64,000 nucleotides of DNA from Rhodoferax sp. (GTDB lineage Bacteria > Pseudomonadota > Gammaproteobacteria > Burkholderiales > Burkholderiaceae_C): contig JAUXOA010000029.1 of assembly GCA_030682475.1 (NCBI GenBank), forward strand, positions 52,562-116,561. The letters are read 5' to 3'. The translations under genes were made by a program, and so were the position numbers. Every line of letters begins with the position of its first letter. The stretch's first letter is position 1. Below the pieces are notes generated by a model. It saw nothing but the letters and a program-made list of their open reading frames with translations. It made no database searches and was not told where the DNA came from. Of this stretch, positions 53,956 through 63,902 are shown piece by piece.

Positions 53956-56931
53956 ATGTTGACAACACCCTCACCTGCCCCGCTCGCCGAACTCGAAAAC
54001 AGCTCTGAATTCATCGCCCGCCACATCGGCGTGGACGCTGCCGACGAGGTCTTGATGCTCAAGGTCGTCGGTTCCAGCTCACGCCGCGAACTGATCGACG
54101 GTATCGTGCCGCGTTCCATTGCGCGCCAATCGGCGATGAATATTCCGGCGGCAGTGACCGAAGCAGCAGCACTGGCCGATCTGAAGGCAATTGCAGCCAA
54201 AAACCAGGTTTTCAAAAGCTACATCGGCCAAGGCTATTACGACACCCACACCCCCGGCGTGATTCTGCGCAACATTCTGGAAAACCCGGCCTGGTACACC
54301 GCCTACACGCCCTACCAGGCCGAGATCAGCCAGGGTCGCATGGAGGCGCTGGTGAACTTCCAGACCCTGGTGACGGACCTCACCGGCATGCCGATGGCCA
54401 ATGCCTCGATGCTGGACGAGGCCACGGCGGCTGCCGAAGCCATGACGCTGGCACTGCGGGTGGGCAAATCGAAGTCCAACACGTTTTTTGTGGACAGCGA
54501 GGTCTTGCCGCAAACACTCGAAGTGATCCAGACCCGCGCTCGGCCTTTGGGTATCACGGTGAAGGTTTGCAAGGGTGACGAAGCCCTGCGTGAAGAAAGC
54601 TTTGCCGTGTTGCTGCAATACCCCGGCGTCAGCGGTGTCGTGCGCGACGACCGCAACTGGATATCAAAATACAAGGCCCGAGGTGGCGTGGTCATTATGG
54701 CCGCTGACCTGCTGGCGCTCACGCTGCTCACTCCCCCCGGAGAACTCGGCGCCGACATTGCCGTCGGTACCACCCAGCGCTTTGGCATGCCGCTGTGCAA
54801 TGGCGGCCCGCACGCCGCCTACCTGGCGTGCCGTGACGAGTTCAAACGCTCGATGCCGGGCCGTCTGGTGGGCGTGAGTGTAGACGTGCACGGCAACCCC
54901 ACTTACCGGCTGGCGCTGCAAACACGCGAGCAGCACATTCGGCGCGAAAAAGCGACTTCCAACATCTGCACGGCGCAGGTCTTGCCGGCCGTGGTGGCCA
55001 GCATGTACGCGGTGTACCACGGCCCTGCCGGACTCAAGCGTATTGCCCAGCGCGTGGCGGCCTACACCGCCCTGCTGGCGCGTGGTTTGCAGGACATGGG
55101 CTTTGAGATCGCCAACGCCACGGCGTTTGATACTCTCACCATCCGTACCGCAGACGCTACTGAGTTGATAGCTGATCGCGCACATTCGGCCGGGGCTAAT
55201 CTTCGCTTTGTCTCTAACACCAGCCTGAGCGTGTCGCTCGATGAAACCACCACGCGCGACCACATTGAACAACTCTGGTCGTTCTTCGCCAAATATGGGC
55301 AGACCCCACCGAAGGTCGCCTCGTTCGAGCAAGGCATCGAGTCTTTGATCCCCACCGGCTTGCGCCGCACAACTGGCTTTTTGACGCATCCGGTGTTCAA
55401 CACGCACCACTCCGAGACCGGCATGCTGCGTTACATCCGCCGGCTGAGTGACAAAGACCTGGCGCTGGACCGCAGCATGATCCCGCTCGGTAGCTGCACC
55501 ATGAAACTCAACGCCACCAGCGAGATGATTCCCATCACCTGGCCCGAGTTCGCCAATATCCACCCCTTTGCACCGCACGAGCAGTTACAAGGCTACCGCG
55601 AGCTCGACGAGCAACTGCGCGCCTGGCTGTGCCAGGCCACCGGCTACGCGGGCATCAGCCTGCAGCCCAACGCCGGTTCGCAAGGCGAATATGCCGGCCT
55701 GCTGGTGATCAAGGCCTACCAGGAAGCCAACGGCCAGGGCCATCGCAACATCTGTCTGATTCCCTCCAGCGCGCACGGCACCAACCCGGCCAGCGCCCAG
55801 ATGGCCGGCCTGACGGTGGTGGTGACCGCCTGCGACGCACAAGGCAATGTTGACATGGCCGACCTGAAAGCCAAGTGCGAACAGCACAGCCAGCATCTGG
55901 CGGCGGTGATGATCACCTACCCCAGCACGCACGGCGTGTTTGAGACCAGCGTCAAGGAACTGTGCGCCTTGGTCCATGCGCACGGTGGCCGCGTCTATGT
56001 GGACGGCGCCAACATGAATGCGCTGGTGGGCGTGGCAGCGCCCGGTGAATTCGGCGGCGACGTGAGCCACTTGAACCTGCACAAAACCTTCTGCATTCCG
56101 CACGGCGGTGGCGGCCCCGGTGTGGGTCCCGTGTGCGTGGTGGCCGACCTGGTGCCCTATTTGCCGGGGCACGCCACCTACGAAGCCACCCAGTCCTCCG
56201 TTCACCCTGAGCTTGTCGAAGGGCTTCGCCCCTTCGACAGACTCAGGACAGGCCAAGCTCAACCCGAACGGAATTACAAGGTGGGGGCGATCAGTGCTGC
56301 ACCCTTAGGCAATGCGGCCGTACTGCCGATCAGTTGGATGTACTGCCGCATGATGGGTGCTGAGGGCTTGCAGGCGGCTACCGAGGTCGCGATCCTGAGC
56401 GCCAACTACATCAGCGCGCGCCTGAAAGACCACTACCCCACGCTCTACGCCAGCGCCAATGGCCACGTGGCGCACGAATGCATTCTGGACTTGCGGCCCT
56501 TGAAGGAAAGCAGTGGCGGCGCCAACGGCATCTCGGCCGAAGACGTGGCCAAGCGCCTGATGGACTACGGCTTTCATGCGCCGACGCTGAGCTTTCCGGT
56601 GCCCGGCACGCTGATGGTGGAGCCGACCGAGAGCGAAACGCTCGACGAGCTCGACCGTTTCATCCAAGCCATGATCGCCATCCGCGAAGAAATTGCCAAA
56701 GTAGAGCGCGGTGAATGGCCGCAGGACAACAACCCGCTCAAACATGCGCCGCATACCGCCGCGTCCCTGATGGGAGCGGCGTGGGACCGACCCTACTCAC
56801 GCGAAACCGGCGCCTTCCCGCTGGCAACCTTGAAGCAAGTCAAATACTGGCCACCGGTGGGACGTGTCGACAACGTGTACGGCGACCGCAACCTGTTCTG
56901 CTCTTGCGTGCCGGTCAGCGACTACCAGTAA
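53956..56931 (+). CDS. gcvP: Glycine dehydrogenase (decarboxylating), P protein, with in-frame repeat insertion
   Basis: The 991-residue PLP enzyme has both halves of the P protein. The PLP Lys is in [20 protein letters not shown], and other signatures are [17 protein letters not shown] and [17 protein letters not shown]. It decarboxylates glycine and hands the remainder to GcvH. About 25 residues more than expected lie between [12 protein letters not shown] and [20 protein letters not shown]. They are encoded by a CTGAGCCTGTCGAAG-family repeat at 56,197-56,272 ([20 protein letters not shown], then QAQPERN). The insertion keeps frame and falls in a variable surface region, so the enzyme may still work. 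Confidence 0.95.
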   Translation: MLTTPSPAPLAELENSSEFIARHIGVDAADEVLMLKVVGSSSRRELIDGIVPRSIARQSAMNIPAAVTEAAALADLKAIAAKNQVFKSYIGQGYYDTHTPGVILRNILENPAWYTAYTPYQAEISQGRMEALVNFQTLVTDLTGMPMANASMLDEATAAAEAMTLALRVGKSKSNTFFVDSEVLPQTLEVIQTRARPLGITVKVCKGDEALREESFAVLLQYPGVSGVVRDDRNWISKYKARGGVVIMAADLLALTLLTPPGELGADIAVGTTQRFGMPLCNGGPHAAYLACRDEFKRSMPGRLVGVSVDVHGNPTYRLALQTREQHIRREKATSNICTAQVLPAVVASMYAVYHGPAGLKRIAQRVAAYTALLARGLQDMGFEIANATAFDTLTIRTADATELIADRAHSAGANLRFVSNTSLSVSLDETTTRDHIEQLWSFFAKYGQTPPKVASFEQGIESLIPTGLRRTTGFLTHPVFNTHHSETGMLRYIRRLSDKDLALDRSMIPLGSCTMKLNATSEMIPITWPEFANIHPFAPHEQLQGYRELDEQLRAWLCQATGYAGISLQPNAGSQGEYAGLLVIKAYQEANGQGHRNICLIPSSAHGTNPASAQMAGLTVVVTACDAQGNVDMADLKAKCEQHSQHLAAVMITYPSTHGVFETSVKELCALVHAHGGRVYVDGANMNALVGVAAPGEFGGDVSHLNLHKTFCIPHGGGGPGVGPVCVVADLVPYLPGHATYEATQSSVHPELVEGLRPFDRLRTGQAQPERNYKVGAISAAPLGNAAVLPISWMYCRMMGAEGLQAATEVAILSANYISARLKDHYPTLYASANGHVAHECILDLRPLKESSGGANGISAEDVAKRLMDYGFHAPTLSFPVPGTLMVEPTESETLDELDRFIQAMIAIREEIAKVERGEWPQDNNPLKHAPHTAASLMGAAWDRPYSRETGAFPLATLKQVKYWPPVGRVDNVYGDRNLFCSCVPVSDYQ
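56197..56272. repeat. CTGAGCCTGTCGAAG-family repeat inside gcvP
   Basis: TCCGTTCACCCTGAGCTTGT and, inverted, CCCTTCGACAGACTCAGGAC with AACCCGAACGGA mark a repeat of the same family as at 19,306 and 53,331. It lies inside the coding sequence and adds about 25 codons without a stop. The encoded HPELVEG and RPFDRLRTG are typical of this repeat when it is translated. Confidence 0.9.
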
Positions 56932-56941
56932 GAAAATAGGC

Positions 56942-56970
56942 ATCGACAGGCTCAGCCCGAGCGGGGTTGT
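56942..56970. repeat. Fragment of a CTGAGCCTGTCGAAG-family repeat
   Basis: ATCGACAGGCTCAGCCCGAG and the GCGGGG after it look like one arm of the family. It lies just after the gcvP stop. The partner arm is missing. Confidence 0.6.
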
Positions 56971-57003
56971 AGCGGTTAAACGAACAGTATTGAGACCTGA
57001 CCC

Positions 57004-57948
57004 ATGACAAACTTCCTGACCGCCGCGTTTTACAAATTTGTCGGCTTGCCTGATTTTGAGCAGCTCAAAGCGCCCCTGCTCGCCTGCTGCGAAGAGCACG
57101 ACATCAAGGGCATCATTCTGCTGGCGCCCGAGGGCATCAACAGTACGATTGCCGGTCCCGCTGCGGGCGTGCATGCGGTGTTGGCCCATCTGCGGCGTGA
57201 TCCGCGCCTGGCCGACCTGCAACACAAGGAAGCCTGGTCATCCAGGCCGCCGTTTCGCCGGATGAAGGTGCGCCTCAAGCGCGAAATCGTCACCCTGGGT
57301 GTACCTGGCCTCGACCCGAACGTGATGGCCGGCGAGTACGTCAAGCCGCAAGACTGGAACGCGCTGATCAGCGACCCCGACGTGGTGCTGATCGATACGC
57401 GCAACCACTACGAAGTGGCGATTGGCACCTTTGCCGGCGCCCTCAACCCGGACATCAAAAGCTTTGCCAAGCTGCCCGAATGGCTGGGCGTAGCGCCGGC
57501 ACTGAAAGCCGTTGCCGGCAAAAAGCCCAAGGTGGCCATGTTTTGCACCGGCGGCATCCGCTGCGAAAAGTCCACTGCTTTTTTGCGCATGCAAGGGTTT
57601 GACGAGGTCTATCACCTGGAAGGCGGCATCCTGAAATATCTGGAGACGGTGCCCGAGGCGCAGAGTCTCTGGCAGGGTCAGTGTTTTGTGTTTGACGAAC
57701 GCGTGTCAGTTGGCCACGGCTTGACGCCTGGCCAGCACGGGCTGTGCCGGGCCTGCCGCCAGCCGCTCACTGACGACGACCTGGCGTCCCCCTTGTTTGA
57801 GCCCGGCGTGAGCTGCCCCAAGTGCGTTGACCACACCAGCAAAGCGCAAAAACAGGGCGCAATGGAACGACAACGGCAGTGGGAACTGGCCAAGGCACGC
57901 CAGCAGGCGCCTGTTGGCGAGCGCCTGGAGCCCACCGATCAGGTGTAA
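57004..57948 (+). CDS. trhO: tRNA uridine 5-hydroxylase, rhodanese family (TrhO/YceA)
   Basis: The 314-residue protein has an N-terminal ferredoxin-like domain ([20 protein letters not shown]), a rhodanese domain with the active Cys in [18 protein letters not shown], and a C-terminal Cys-rich tail ([14 protein letters not shown]). TrhO makes 5-hydroxyuridine at tRNA position 34 with oxygen. It lies 72 bases after gcvP and may be read from the same transcript. Its last 10 bases overlap the convergent nitronate monooxygenase gene. Confidence 0.92.
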   Translation: MTNFLTAAFYKFVGLPDFEQLKAPLLACCEEHDIKGIILLAPEGINSTIAGPAAGVHAVLAHLRRDPRLADLQHKEAWSSRPPFRRMKVRLKREIVTLGVPGLDPNVMAGEYVKPQDWNALISDPDVVLIDTRNHYEVAIGTFAGALNPDIKSFAKLPEWLGVAPALKAVAGKKPKVAMFCTGGIRCEKSTAFLRMQGFDEVYHLEGGILKYLETVPEAQSLWQGQCFVFDERVSVGHGLTPGQHGLCRACRQPLTDDDLASPLFEPGVSCPKCVDHTSKAQKQGAMERQRQWELAKARQQAPVGERLEPTDQV

Positions 57949-58904
57949 TTTTTCGCCAGCAAGCGTGCGCGCGCGTCTCTGTACTCGCGCTTGAGCTGGG
58001 CCACGTAGTCGGCCGTGCTCTGCATCCGGGTAATGGCGCCGATGCCCTGGCCACAGCCCCAGATGTCTTTCCAGGCTTTGGACTTGTCACCGCCAAAATT
58101 CATTTTGCTGGGGTCGCTTTGCGGCAAGTGCTCCGGGTCCAGGCCAGCGGCGCGGATGCTGGGGGCCAGGTAGTTTCCGTGCACGCCGGTGAAGAGGTTG
58201 GTGTAGACGATATCGTCCGAGTTGCTGTCCACAATGGCCTGCTTGTAAGCCTCGGCGGCGCGCGCTTCCTGCGTGGCAATGAAGGCGGAACCGATGTAGG
58301 CAAAGTCAGCACCCATGGCCTGCGCGGCCAGCACGGCATCCCCTGTTGAAATGGCACCGCTCAAGACCAAGGGGCCATCAAACCACTGGCGGATTTCCTG
58401 GATCAGCGCAAACGGGCTCTTTACACCGGCATGACCTCCTGCCCCTGCCGCCACAGCAATGAGGCCGTCAGCGCCCTTCTCGATCGCCTTGTGGGCGTGT
58501 TTGTTGTTGATGACGTCGTGCAGCACCACGCCGCCATAAGAATGGGCGGCGGCGTTGATGTCTTCGCGCGCCCCCAGCGAAGTGATGATGATGGGCACCT
58601 TGTACTTGACGCACAGCGCCATGTCGTGCTCCAGCCGGTCGTTGCTCTTGTGCACGATCTGGTTGATGGCAAAAGGGGCGGCCGGTTGGTCCGGGTTGGC
58701 CTTGTTGTAAGTCGCCAGCGTCTCGGTGATTTCAATCAGCCATTCTTCGAGCTGCTCAGCCGGGCGCGCGTTGAGCGAAGGCATGGCGCCCACCACGCCG
58801 GCCATGCACTGGGCAATCACCAGCTTGGGATTGCTGATGATGAACAGCGGTGCGCCGATCACCGGGAATGGCAGATGGTTCAGGATCGGGGGAAGTTTAG
58901 ACAT
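57939..58904 (-). CDS. Nitronate monooxygenase (2-nitropropane dioxygenase family)
   Basis: The 321-residue FMN-dependent TIM-barrel protein has [20 protein letters not shown] at the start, [20 protein letters not shown] and [20 protein letters not shown] in the middle, and [20 protein letters not shown], a typical phosphate-binding region. Family members oxidise toxic nitronates, though some are enoyl reductases. It overlaps trhO tail to tail by 10 bases. A repeat unit separates it from the acyl-CoA dehydrogenase gene upstream on the same strand, so it may be the last gene of an etfB-etfA-acd-nmo transcript. Confidence 0.88.
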   Translation of the reverse strand: MSKLPPILNHLPFPVIGAPLFIISNPKLVIAQCMAGVVGAMPSLNARPAEQLEEWLIEITETLATYNKANPDQPAAPFAINQIVHKSNDRLEHDMALCVKYKVPIIITSLGAREDINAAAHSYGGVVLHDVINNKHAHKAIEKGADGLIAVAAGAGGHAGVKSPFALIQEIRQWFDGPLVLSGAISTGDAVLAAQAMGADFAYIGSAFIATQEARAAEAYKQAIVDSNSDDIVYTNLFTGVHGNYLAPSIRAAGLDPEHLPQSDPSKMNFGGDKSKAWKDIWGCGQGIGAITRMQSTADYVAQLKREYRDARARLLAKNYT

Positions 58905-58919
58905 GAAGTCTCCATACTT

Positions 58920-58980
58920 GAAATATTGTGGGACAGACCGCAGTTACGCGCAGCGAGCCAGCTCTGTCCCCAACTGATCA
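58920..58980 (+). repeat. GGGACAGA intergenic repeat, copy 9
   Basis: A single, near-consensus unit (TTGTGGGACAGACCGCAGTT ... CCAGCTCTGTCCCCAACTGA) fills the gap from the nitronate monooxygenase start to the acyl-CoA dehydrogenase stop. Its last bases contain that stop codon. Confidence 0.92.
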
Positions 58981-60822
58981 GAACGCATCGAGTGCCAGCG
59001 CAGTGACACTGTCAGCGCCTTCAACGATGGCATCGCGCATGCCGGGCGCTTTGGTCAGCAGGTGGTCGGCATAAAAGCGTGCCGTGCTGATCTTGGCGCG
59101 CATGAAGGGCAGATCCACGCCGCGGGCGACTTCGTCCTGCGCCACCAGCAGCGACCGTGCCAACTGCCAACCGGCCATCAGATTACCGGCCAGCATGAGG
59201 TAGGGCACGCTGCCGGCAAAGACGGCGTTGGGGCTGGCCTTGGCGGCACCTGCAGGGGCCTTGGCAAGCCCGCCCGCCACAAAGTTCACTACATCGACAA
59301 AGGCTTCGCGCGCCGCCTTGAGGCGCCTGGCAACGGCCAGCGCATCGACACTGCCACTCTTGATCAACAGGCCTTCAGTCGCTTCAATCTGGGCCGCCAG
59401 AGCCTTGGCCGTTTGTCCGCCGTCGCGCGCCGTCTTGCGCCCCACCAAGTCATTGGCCTGGATGGCGGTGGTGCCTTCGTAGATGGTCAGAATCCTGGCG
59501 TCGCGGTAATACTGCGCCGCGCCGGTTTCTTCGATAAAGCCCATGCCGCCGTGCACCTGCACGCCCAGTGAGGTGACTTCCAGGCTCATCTCGGTGCTGT
59601 AGCCCTTGATGAGGGGCACCATGAATTCATAGAAAACCTGGTTTTGCTTGCGCGCCTCGGCGTCCAGGTGATGGTGTGCCGCGTCATAGGCCGCTGCCGC
59701 CACGGTTGCCATAGCACGGCAACCCTCGGTGTAGGCACGCATGGTCATGAGCATGCGCTTGACGTCAGGGTGATGAATGATGGTTGCGCTGGTGGGAAAA
59801 GAGCCATCGACCGGGCGGCTTTGCACCCGGTCTTTGGCGAACGTCACCGCTTTTTGATAGGCGCGCTCGGCGATGGCAATGCCCTGTACGCCGACGGCAA
59901 AACGGGCCGCGTTCATCATGATGAACATATATTCCAGGCCGCGATTTTCCTGACCGACCAGGTAACCCACAGCGCCGGGTCCGGCGCTGCTCGCTATGCT
60001 CGCCGCCATGCCGTCGCCATATTGCAGCACGGCGGTCGGGCTGGCCTTGATGCCCATCTTGTGCTCGATGCTGACGCAATGCACGTCGTTGCGGGCGCCC
60101 AGCGCACCCCCTTTGTTCACCAGAAATTTGGGCACCACGAACAGACTGATGCCCTTGACGCCTTCGGGTGCACCACTGACGCGGGCCAGCACCAGATGGA
60201 CGATGTTCTCAGCCATATCGTGCTCGCCCCAGGTAATAAAAATTTTGGTGCCGAACACTTTGTAAGTACCGTCGGCCTGCGGCTCGGCACGGCTGCGCAC
60301 GGCGGCCAGGTCGCTGCCGGCCTGGGGTTCGGTCAGGTTCATGGTGCCGGTCCACTTGCCGCTCACCAGGTTTTCGAGATAGCTGGCTTTGAGTGCGTCG
60401 GAACCGATCGTCAGCAGCGCTTCAATAACGCCGTCGGTAAGCATCGGACACAGGGCAAAGCTCAGGTTGGCCGAGTTCTGTATTTCACCGCAGGCCGCAC
60501 CGATGGTCTTGGGCAAACCCTGACCACCAAAACTCACTGGATGTTGCAGACCTTGCCAGCCGGCCTGCGCAAACTTCTGGAATGCGTCCTTGAAACCGGG
60601 CGTGGCGGTGACCACACCATCGCGCCAGCTAGAGGGGTTTTTGTCGCCCTCCCAATTCAGCGGAGCGAGCACGCCTTGGTTGAACTTGGCCGCTTCTTCC
60701 AACACGGCTTGGGCGGTCTCAAAACCGGCGTCTTCAAAACCGGGCAACTGCGCGATCTGTTCAATATCAGCCAGGTACCTGATATTGAAGAGCATGTCTT
60801 TAAGGGGGGCCAGGTAGCTCAT
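58978..60822 (-). CDS. Acyl-CoA dehydrogenase (long form with C-terminal domain)
   Basis: The 614-residue flavoprotein has acyl-CoA dehydrogenase signatures (GKWTGTMNLTEPQAGSDLAA; VHGGMGFIEETGAAQYYRDA, with RILTIYEGTTAIQANDLVGR) and about 200 extra C-terminal residues, as in the 600-residue class used for phenylpropionyl, 3-mercaptopropionyl or long-chain substrates. Substrate is unknown. I start at MSYLAPLKDML (60,822). It lies 13 bases after etfA on the same strand, so it probably passes electrons to that ETF. Confidence 0.9.
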   Translation of the reverse strand: MSYLAPLKDMLFNIRYLADIEQIAQLPGFEDAGFETAQAVLEEAAKFNQGVLAPLNWEGDKNPSSWRDGVVTATPGFKDAFQKFAQAGWQGLQHPVSFGGQGLPKTIGAACGEIQNSANLSFALCPMLTDGVIEALLTIGSDALKASYLENLVSGKWTGTMNLTEPQAGSDLAAVRSRAEPQADGTYKVFGTKIFITWGEHDMAENIVHLVLARVSGAPEGVKGISLFVVPKFLVNKGGALGARNDVHCVSIEHKMGIKASPTAVLQYGDGMAASIASSAGPGAVGYLVGQENRGLEYMFIMMNAARFAVGVQGIAIAERAYQKAVTFAKDRVQSRPVDGSFPTSATIIHHPDVKRMLMTMRAYTEGCRAMATVAAAAYDAAHHHLDAEARKQNQVFYEFMVPLIKGYSTEMSLEVTSLGVQVHGGMGFIEETGAAQYYRDARILTIYEGTTAIQANDLVGRKTARDGGQTAKALAAQIEATEGLLIKSGSVDALAVARRLKAAREAFVDVVNFVAGGLAKAPAGAAKASPNAVFAGSVPYLMLAGNLMAGWQLARSLLVAQDEVARGVDLPFMRAKISTARFYADHLLTKAPGMRDAIVEGADSVTALALDAF

Positions 60823-60835
60823 TTTCAGCACAAGG

Positions 60836-61768
60836 TTAAAGAGCGGCAACCAGTTCGGGCACCGCCACGAACAGGTCAGCCTCCAGGCCGTAGTCCGCCA
60901 CCGAGAAGATCGGGGCTTCGGGGTCTTTGTTGATGGCCACGATCACCTTGGAATCCTTCATGCCGGCCAGGTGCTGGATGGCGCCGCTGATGCCGCAGGC
61001 AATATAAAGCTGGGGCGCAACGATCTTGCCGGTCTGGCCCACTTGCCAGTCGTTGGGCGCGTAGCCGGCATCTACCGCCGCGCGTGATGCACCCATGGCG
61101 GCACCGAGCTTGTCGGCCAGTGGCGTCATGACTTCCATGAATTTGTCATGGGACCCCAGCGCCCGGCCACCGGAGACGATGATCTTGGCAGCGGTCAGCT
61201 CGGGGCGGTCGTTTTTGGCGATTTCGCTGCCAACAAAAACGGCTTTGTCGCTGGCCGCCACCGGCACCACGCTCTCCACCGCTGCCGTGCCACCACTGGC
61301 GGGCGCGGCGTCAAAGCCGGTGGTACGCACCGTGATGACCTTGATGGCATCGAGACTTTGAACAATGGCAATGGCGTTGCCGGCATAGATCGGGCGCTCG
61401 AAGGTGTCGGGGCTGTCGACCTTGGTGACGTCAGAGATCTGGCCCACATCCAGTTTGGCCGCCACACGCGGGGCAATGTTCTTGCCGGAGGCGGTCGCCG
61501 GAAACAGGATGTGGCTGTAGTTCATGGCTACTGCCAGAATCTGCGCGCTCACGTTTTCAGCCAGACCATGGGCGAAGGCCTCGCTGTCGGCGTGCAGCAC
61601 CTTGGACACGCCCGCAATCTGCGCCGCAGCCGCAGCCGCAGCGCCGGCGTTGGCACCCGCCACCAGCACGTGCACATCGCCGCCGCATTGCAGCGCGGCG
61701 GTCACCGTGTTGAAGGTTGCGCCCTTGAGGGTCGCGTTGTCATGTTCAGCAATAACCAGAGTTGTCAT
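60836..61768 (-). CDS. etfA: Electron transfer flavoprotein, alpha subunit
   Basis: The 310-residue subunit has the C-terminal FAD domain ([60 protein letters not shown]). With EtfB it accepts electrons from acyl-CoA dehydrogenases and gives them to ETF-QO. It overlaps etfB by 1 base. Gene order etfB-etfA-acyl-CoA dehydrogenase supports a shared role in beta-oxidation. Confidence 0.96.
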   Translation of the reverse strand: MTTLVIAEHDNATLKGATFNTVTAALQCGGDVHVLVAGANAGAAAAAAAQIAGVSKVLHADSEAFAHGLAENVSAQILAVAMNYSHILFPATASGKNIAPRVAAKLDVGQISDVTKVDSPDTFERPIYAGNAIAIVQSLDAIKVITVRTTGFDAAPASGGTAAVESVVPVAASDKAVFVGSEIAKNDRPELTAAKIIVSGGRALGSHDKFMEVMTPLADKLGAAMGASRAAVDAGYAPNDWQVGQTGKIVAPQLYIACGISGAIQHLAGMKDSKVIVAINKDPEAPIFSVADYGLEADLFVAVPELVAAL

Positions 61769-62517
61769 CAGAGTACCTTTGCTTCGTTCTTGAGTTTATC
61801 CACCAGGGTGGCAACGTCTGGCACCATGACACCGGCGCTGCGCTTGGGCGGCTCCATGACCTTGAGGGTCTTGATGCGGGGCGCCACGTCAACACCGAGG
61901 TCTTCGGGCTTGAAAATGTCGAGCTGCTTTTTCTTCGCCTTCATGATGTTGGGCAAGGTCACATAGCGCGGCTCGTTCAGGCGCAGGTCGGCCGTGATGA
62001 CGGCAGGAAGGGAGACAGAGAGGGTCTCCATCCCGCCATCGACCTCCCGCGTGACGCTGGCCTTGCCGTCGGCCACTTCAACCTTGCTGGCAAAAGTGGC
62101 TTGCGGCAGATCGGCCAGGGCGGCGAGCATCTGGCCAGTCTGGTTGCAGTCGTCGTCAATCGCCTGCTTGCCGAGAATGATCAGGCCAGGTTGTTCCTTG
62201 TCCACCAGCGCCTTGAGCAGTTTGGCCACCGCCAGCGGCTGCAGTTCAACATCGGTTTGAACCAGAATGGCGCGATCAGCGCCGATGGCCATGGCCGTGC
62301 GCAAGGTTTCCTGGCATTGCATGACGCCGCAGGAGACGGCGATGACCTCGGTCACGACGCCTTTTTCCCGCAGACGAATGGCTTCTTCAATGGCGATCTC
62401 GTCAAAAGGGTTCATGCTCATTTTGACGTTGGCGATATCTACACCGGTGCTGTCCGACTTGACGCGGACCTTCACGTTGTAGTCCACCACGCGCTTGACT
62501 GCGACCAGGGCTTTCAT
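61768..62517 (-). CDS. etfB: Electron transfer flavoprotein, beta subunit
   Basis: The 249-residue subunit starts [20 protein letters not shown], has [20 protein letters not shown] and [20 protein letters not shown], and binds AMP in canonical ETF. It is first gene of the etfB-etfA-acd set. A perfect 20-base palindrome 58 bases upstream of the start is a likely operator. Confidence 0.96.
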   Translation of the reverse strand: MKALVAVKRVVDYNVKVRVKSDSTGVDIANVKMSMNPFDEIAIEEAIRLREKGVVTEVIAVSCGVMQCQETLRTAMAIGADRAILVQTDVELQPLAVAKLLKALVDKEQPGLIILGKQAIDDDCNQTGQMLAALADLPQATFASKVEVADGKASVTREVDGGMETLSVSLPAVITADLRLNEPRYVTLPNIMKAKKKQLDIFKPEDLGVDVAPRIKTLKVMEPPKRSAGVMVPDVATLVDKLKNEAKVL

Positions 62518-62574
62518 TGCTTTAACTCCAGAGGGTTATAAATACGGCGATTTATTGGATGCTTGCGTCATCTT

Positions 62575-62594
62575 GGTTGACGTGCACGTCAACC
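62575..62594. promoter_or_regulatory. Perfect 20-base palindrome upstream of etfBA
   Basis: GGTTGACGTGCACGTCAACC is a perfect palindrome, 58 bases before the etfB start. Its size and symmetry suit a TetR-type dimer or dimer pair. Betaproteobacterial fatty-acid regulators bind sites of this style; the specific regulator is not identified. Confidence 0.65.
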
Positions 62595-62730
62595 TTGGAT
62601 TCTATGCGGTGTCACCTGTCAGCTTGCTCATCCACTCGACAATCAACCAATCAATCAGGAAATAGTACGATCGTGCTTTTTTTAAATTATAGCCTCAGTC
62701 CCGTAGCCTGCTGCTGGCACAGCAAGTCAG

Positions 62731-63459
62731 TCACGGCACCATGCTGCCGAGCGCATCCAGCGGGCTGGCCGTGCCACCCGCTGCGACCTTGAGCACATGG
62801 GTGTAAATCATGGTGGTACTGACATTGCTGTGGCCGAGCAGCTCTTGCACCGTGCGAATGTCGGTGCCAGCCTGTAGCAAATGTGTGGCGAACGAATGGC
62901 GCAAGGTGTGAACCGACACTGGCTTGCAAATACCCGCCTGTGCCACAGCCTTCTTGAGCGAGCGCTGCAAGCGCTCTTCAAACAAATGATGCCGCCGCTC
63001 CACACCACCGCGCTGTGCCTGACGATCTGCCCCCCACACCGCACGCGCTGCCAGCAATTGCAAGCGCATGGCAGGCACCAGCAAACCAGCGACCTCGTCT
63101 TTGGTCAGCACGCTGGGAATCCGGCGCTTGGCCGCCGGGCGGTTGATGCCATCCATCCAGGGTAAATCCAGATTCAGAACTTCGCGGTAAAGAAACAGTA
63201 ACGCGCTCAGGGCCTGGTTGTGGGTCGAAGTTGATACCTTTCGCTCGGCGGCCAGCATCGTCAGAAATGCCTCAATCTCAGGCGCGCCCATGGTGCGGGG
63301 ATGCTTCATTTGGCCGTTGCGCCCATGCCAGCGAATGAAAAATCGCGCCCAGTACAGGTAGACTTTTTCTGTGCTCAGGCTATAGTGCATGTACCGGATG
63401 CGCTCGCGCAACTGATCCAGCAGGCGGGTCGATTGCAGCGGTGGTATGCCGGGTTTCAT
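62731..63459 (-). pseudogene. intI: Integron integrase with internal in-frame deletions
   Basis: The 242-residue frame is clearly an integron-type tyrosine recombinase. It has [20 protein letters not shown], the IntI-specific [40 protein letters not shown] with the HxxR, and [16 protein letters not shown] with His and Tyr. It is about 80-100 residues short. After [11 protein letters not shown] the text jumps to [20 protein letters not shown], then from QRGGVE to RRHHLFEE. This removes the box with the first catalytic Arg. The frame is kept, but strand exchange should be lost. Confidence 0.85.
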
Positions 63460-63472
63460 GGAAAATTTATAA

Positions 63473-63488
63473 CTGGTTATTTGTCCAG
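63473..63488. promoter_or_regulatory. LexA-type box before intI
   Basis: CTGGTTATTTGTCCAG fits CTG-N10-CAG and lies 14 bases before the integrase ATG. LexA control of integron integrases is known. The site is intact although the integrase is not. Confidence 0.6.
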
Positions 63489-63509
63489 TATATCGGCTCT
63501 GGATCAAGA

Positions 63510-63902
63510 CTGCAAGCCATTTTCAGGAGTTTTTTATGACCAGATTAATCCGCAGCAGCCAGATTAATTCGCAAGTTTTGCGGTATACATTACGTTCCGG
63601 TCGACGGCAAAAACAGTGGCGCTAGCACATGAACCGGGTATTTATACAGCATCGATTTTCTGGTAGCGTGCATAGCTGCGACACAGCGCGCGGACAAAAG
63701 CGAGCTTTTGGTACGGACGCAGTGACACAGCTATGTGGGCTGTTGACCAAAAAAGGGGAGGTCGAGTGATGCGACAGATCAAGCGCCAAGAGATGTTGAT
63801 GGCCGCGCCAGAACAGGTCAATCGTACGGACACTCGCTGCGCGAGCGCCGCACATTTCCAACGTTGAGGCTGTAAAAAAAGTCTCACCGTTACTATCGAT
63901 AC
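63510..63902. other. Region upstream of intI without a clear gene
   Basis: The attI site and first cassettes would be expected here. I see no convincing core site or attC. Open frames on either strand lack recognisable domains. CAGATTAATCCGCAGCAGCC and CAGATTAATTCGCAAG near 63,541 and 63,571 form a short direct repeat (CAGATTAATYCGCA), which might be integrase binding repeats near attI. Confidence 0.35.

Noticed and set aside
59644..60933. 429-codon plus-strand open frame opposite the acyl-CoA dehydrogenase
   Set aside because: It is antisense to a gene with clear family signatures.
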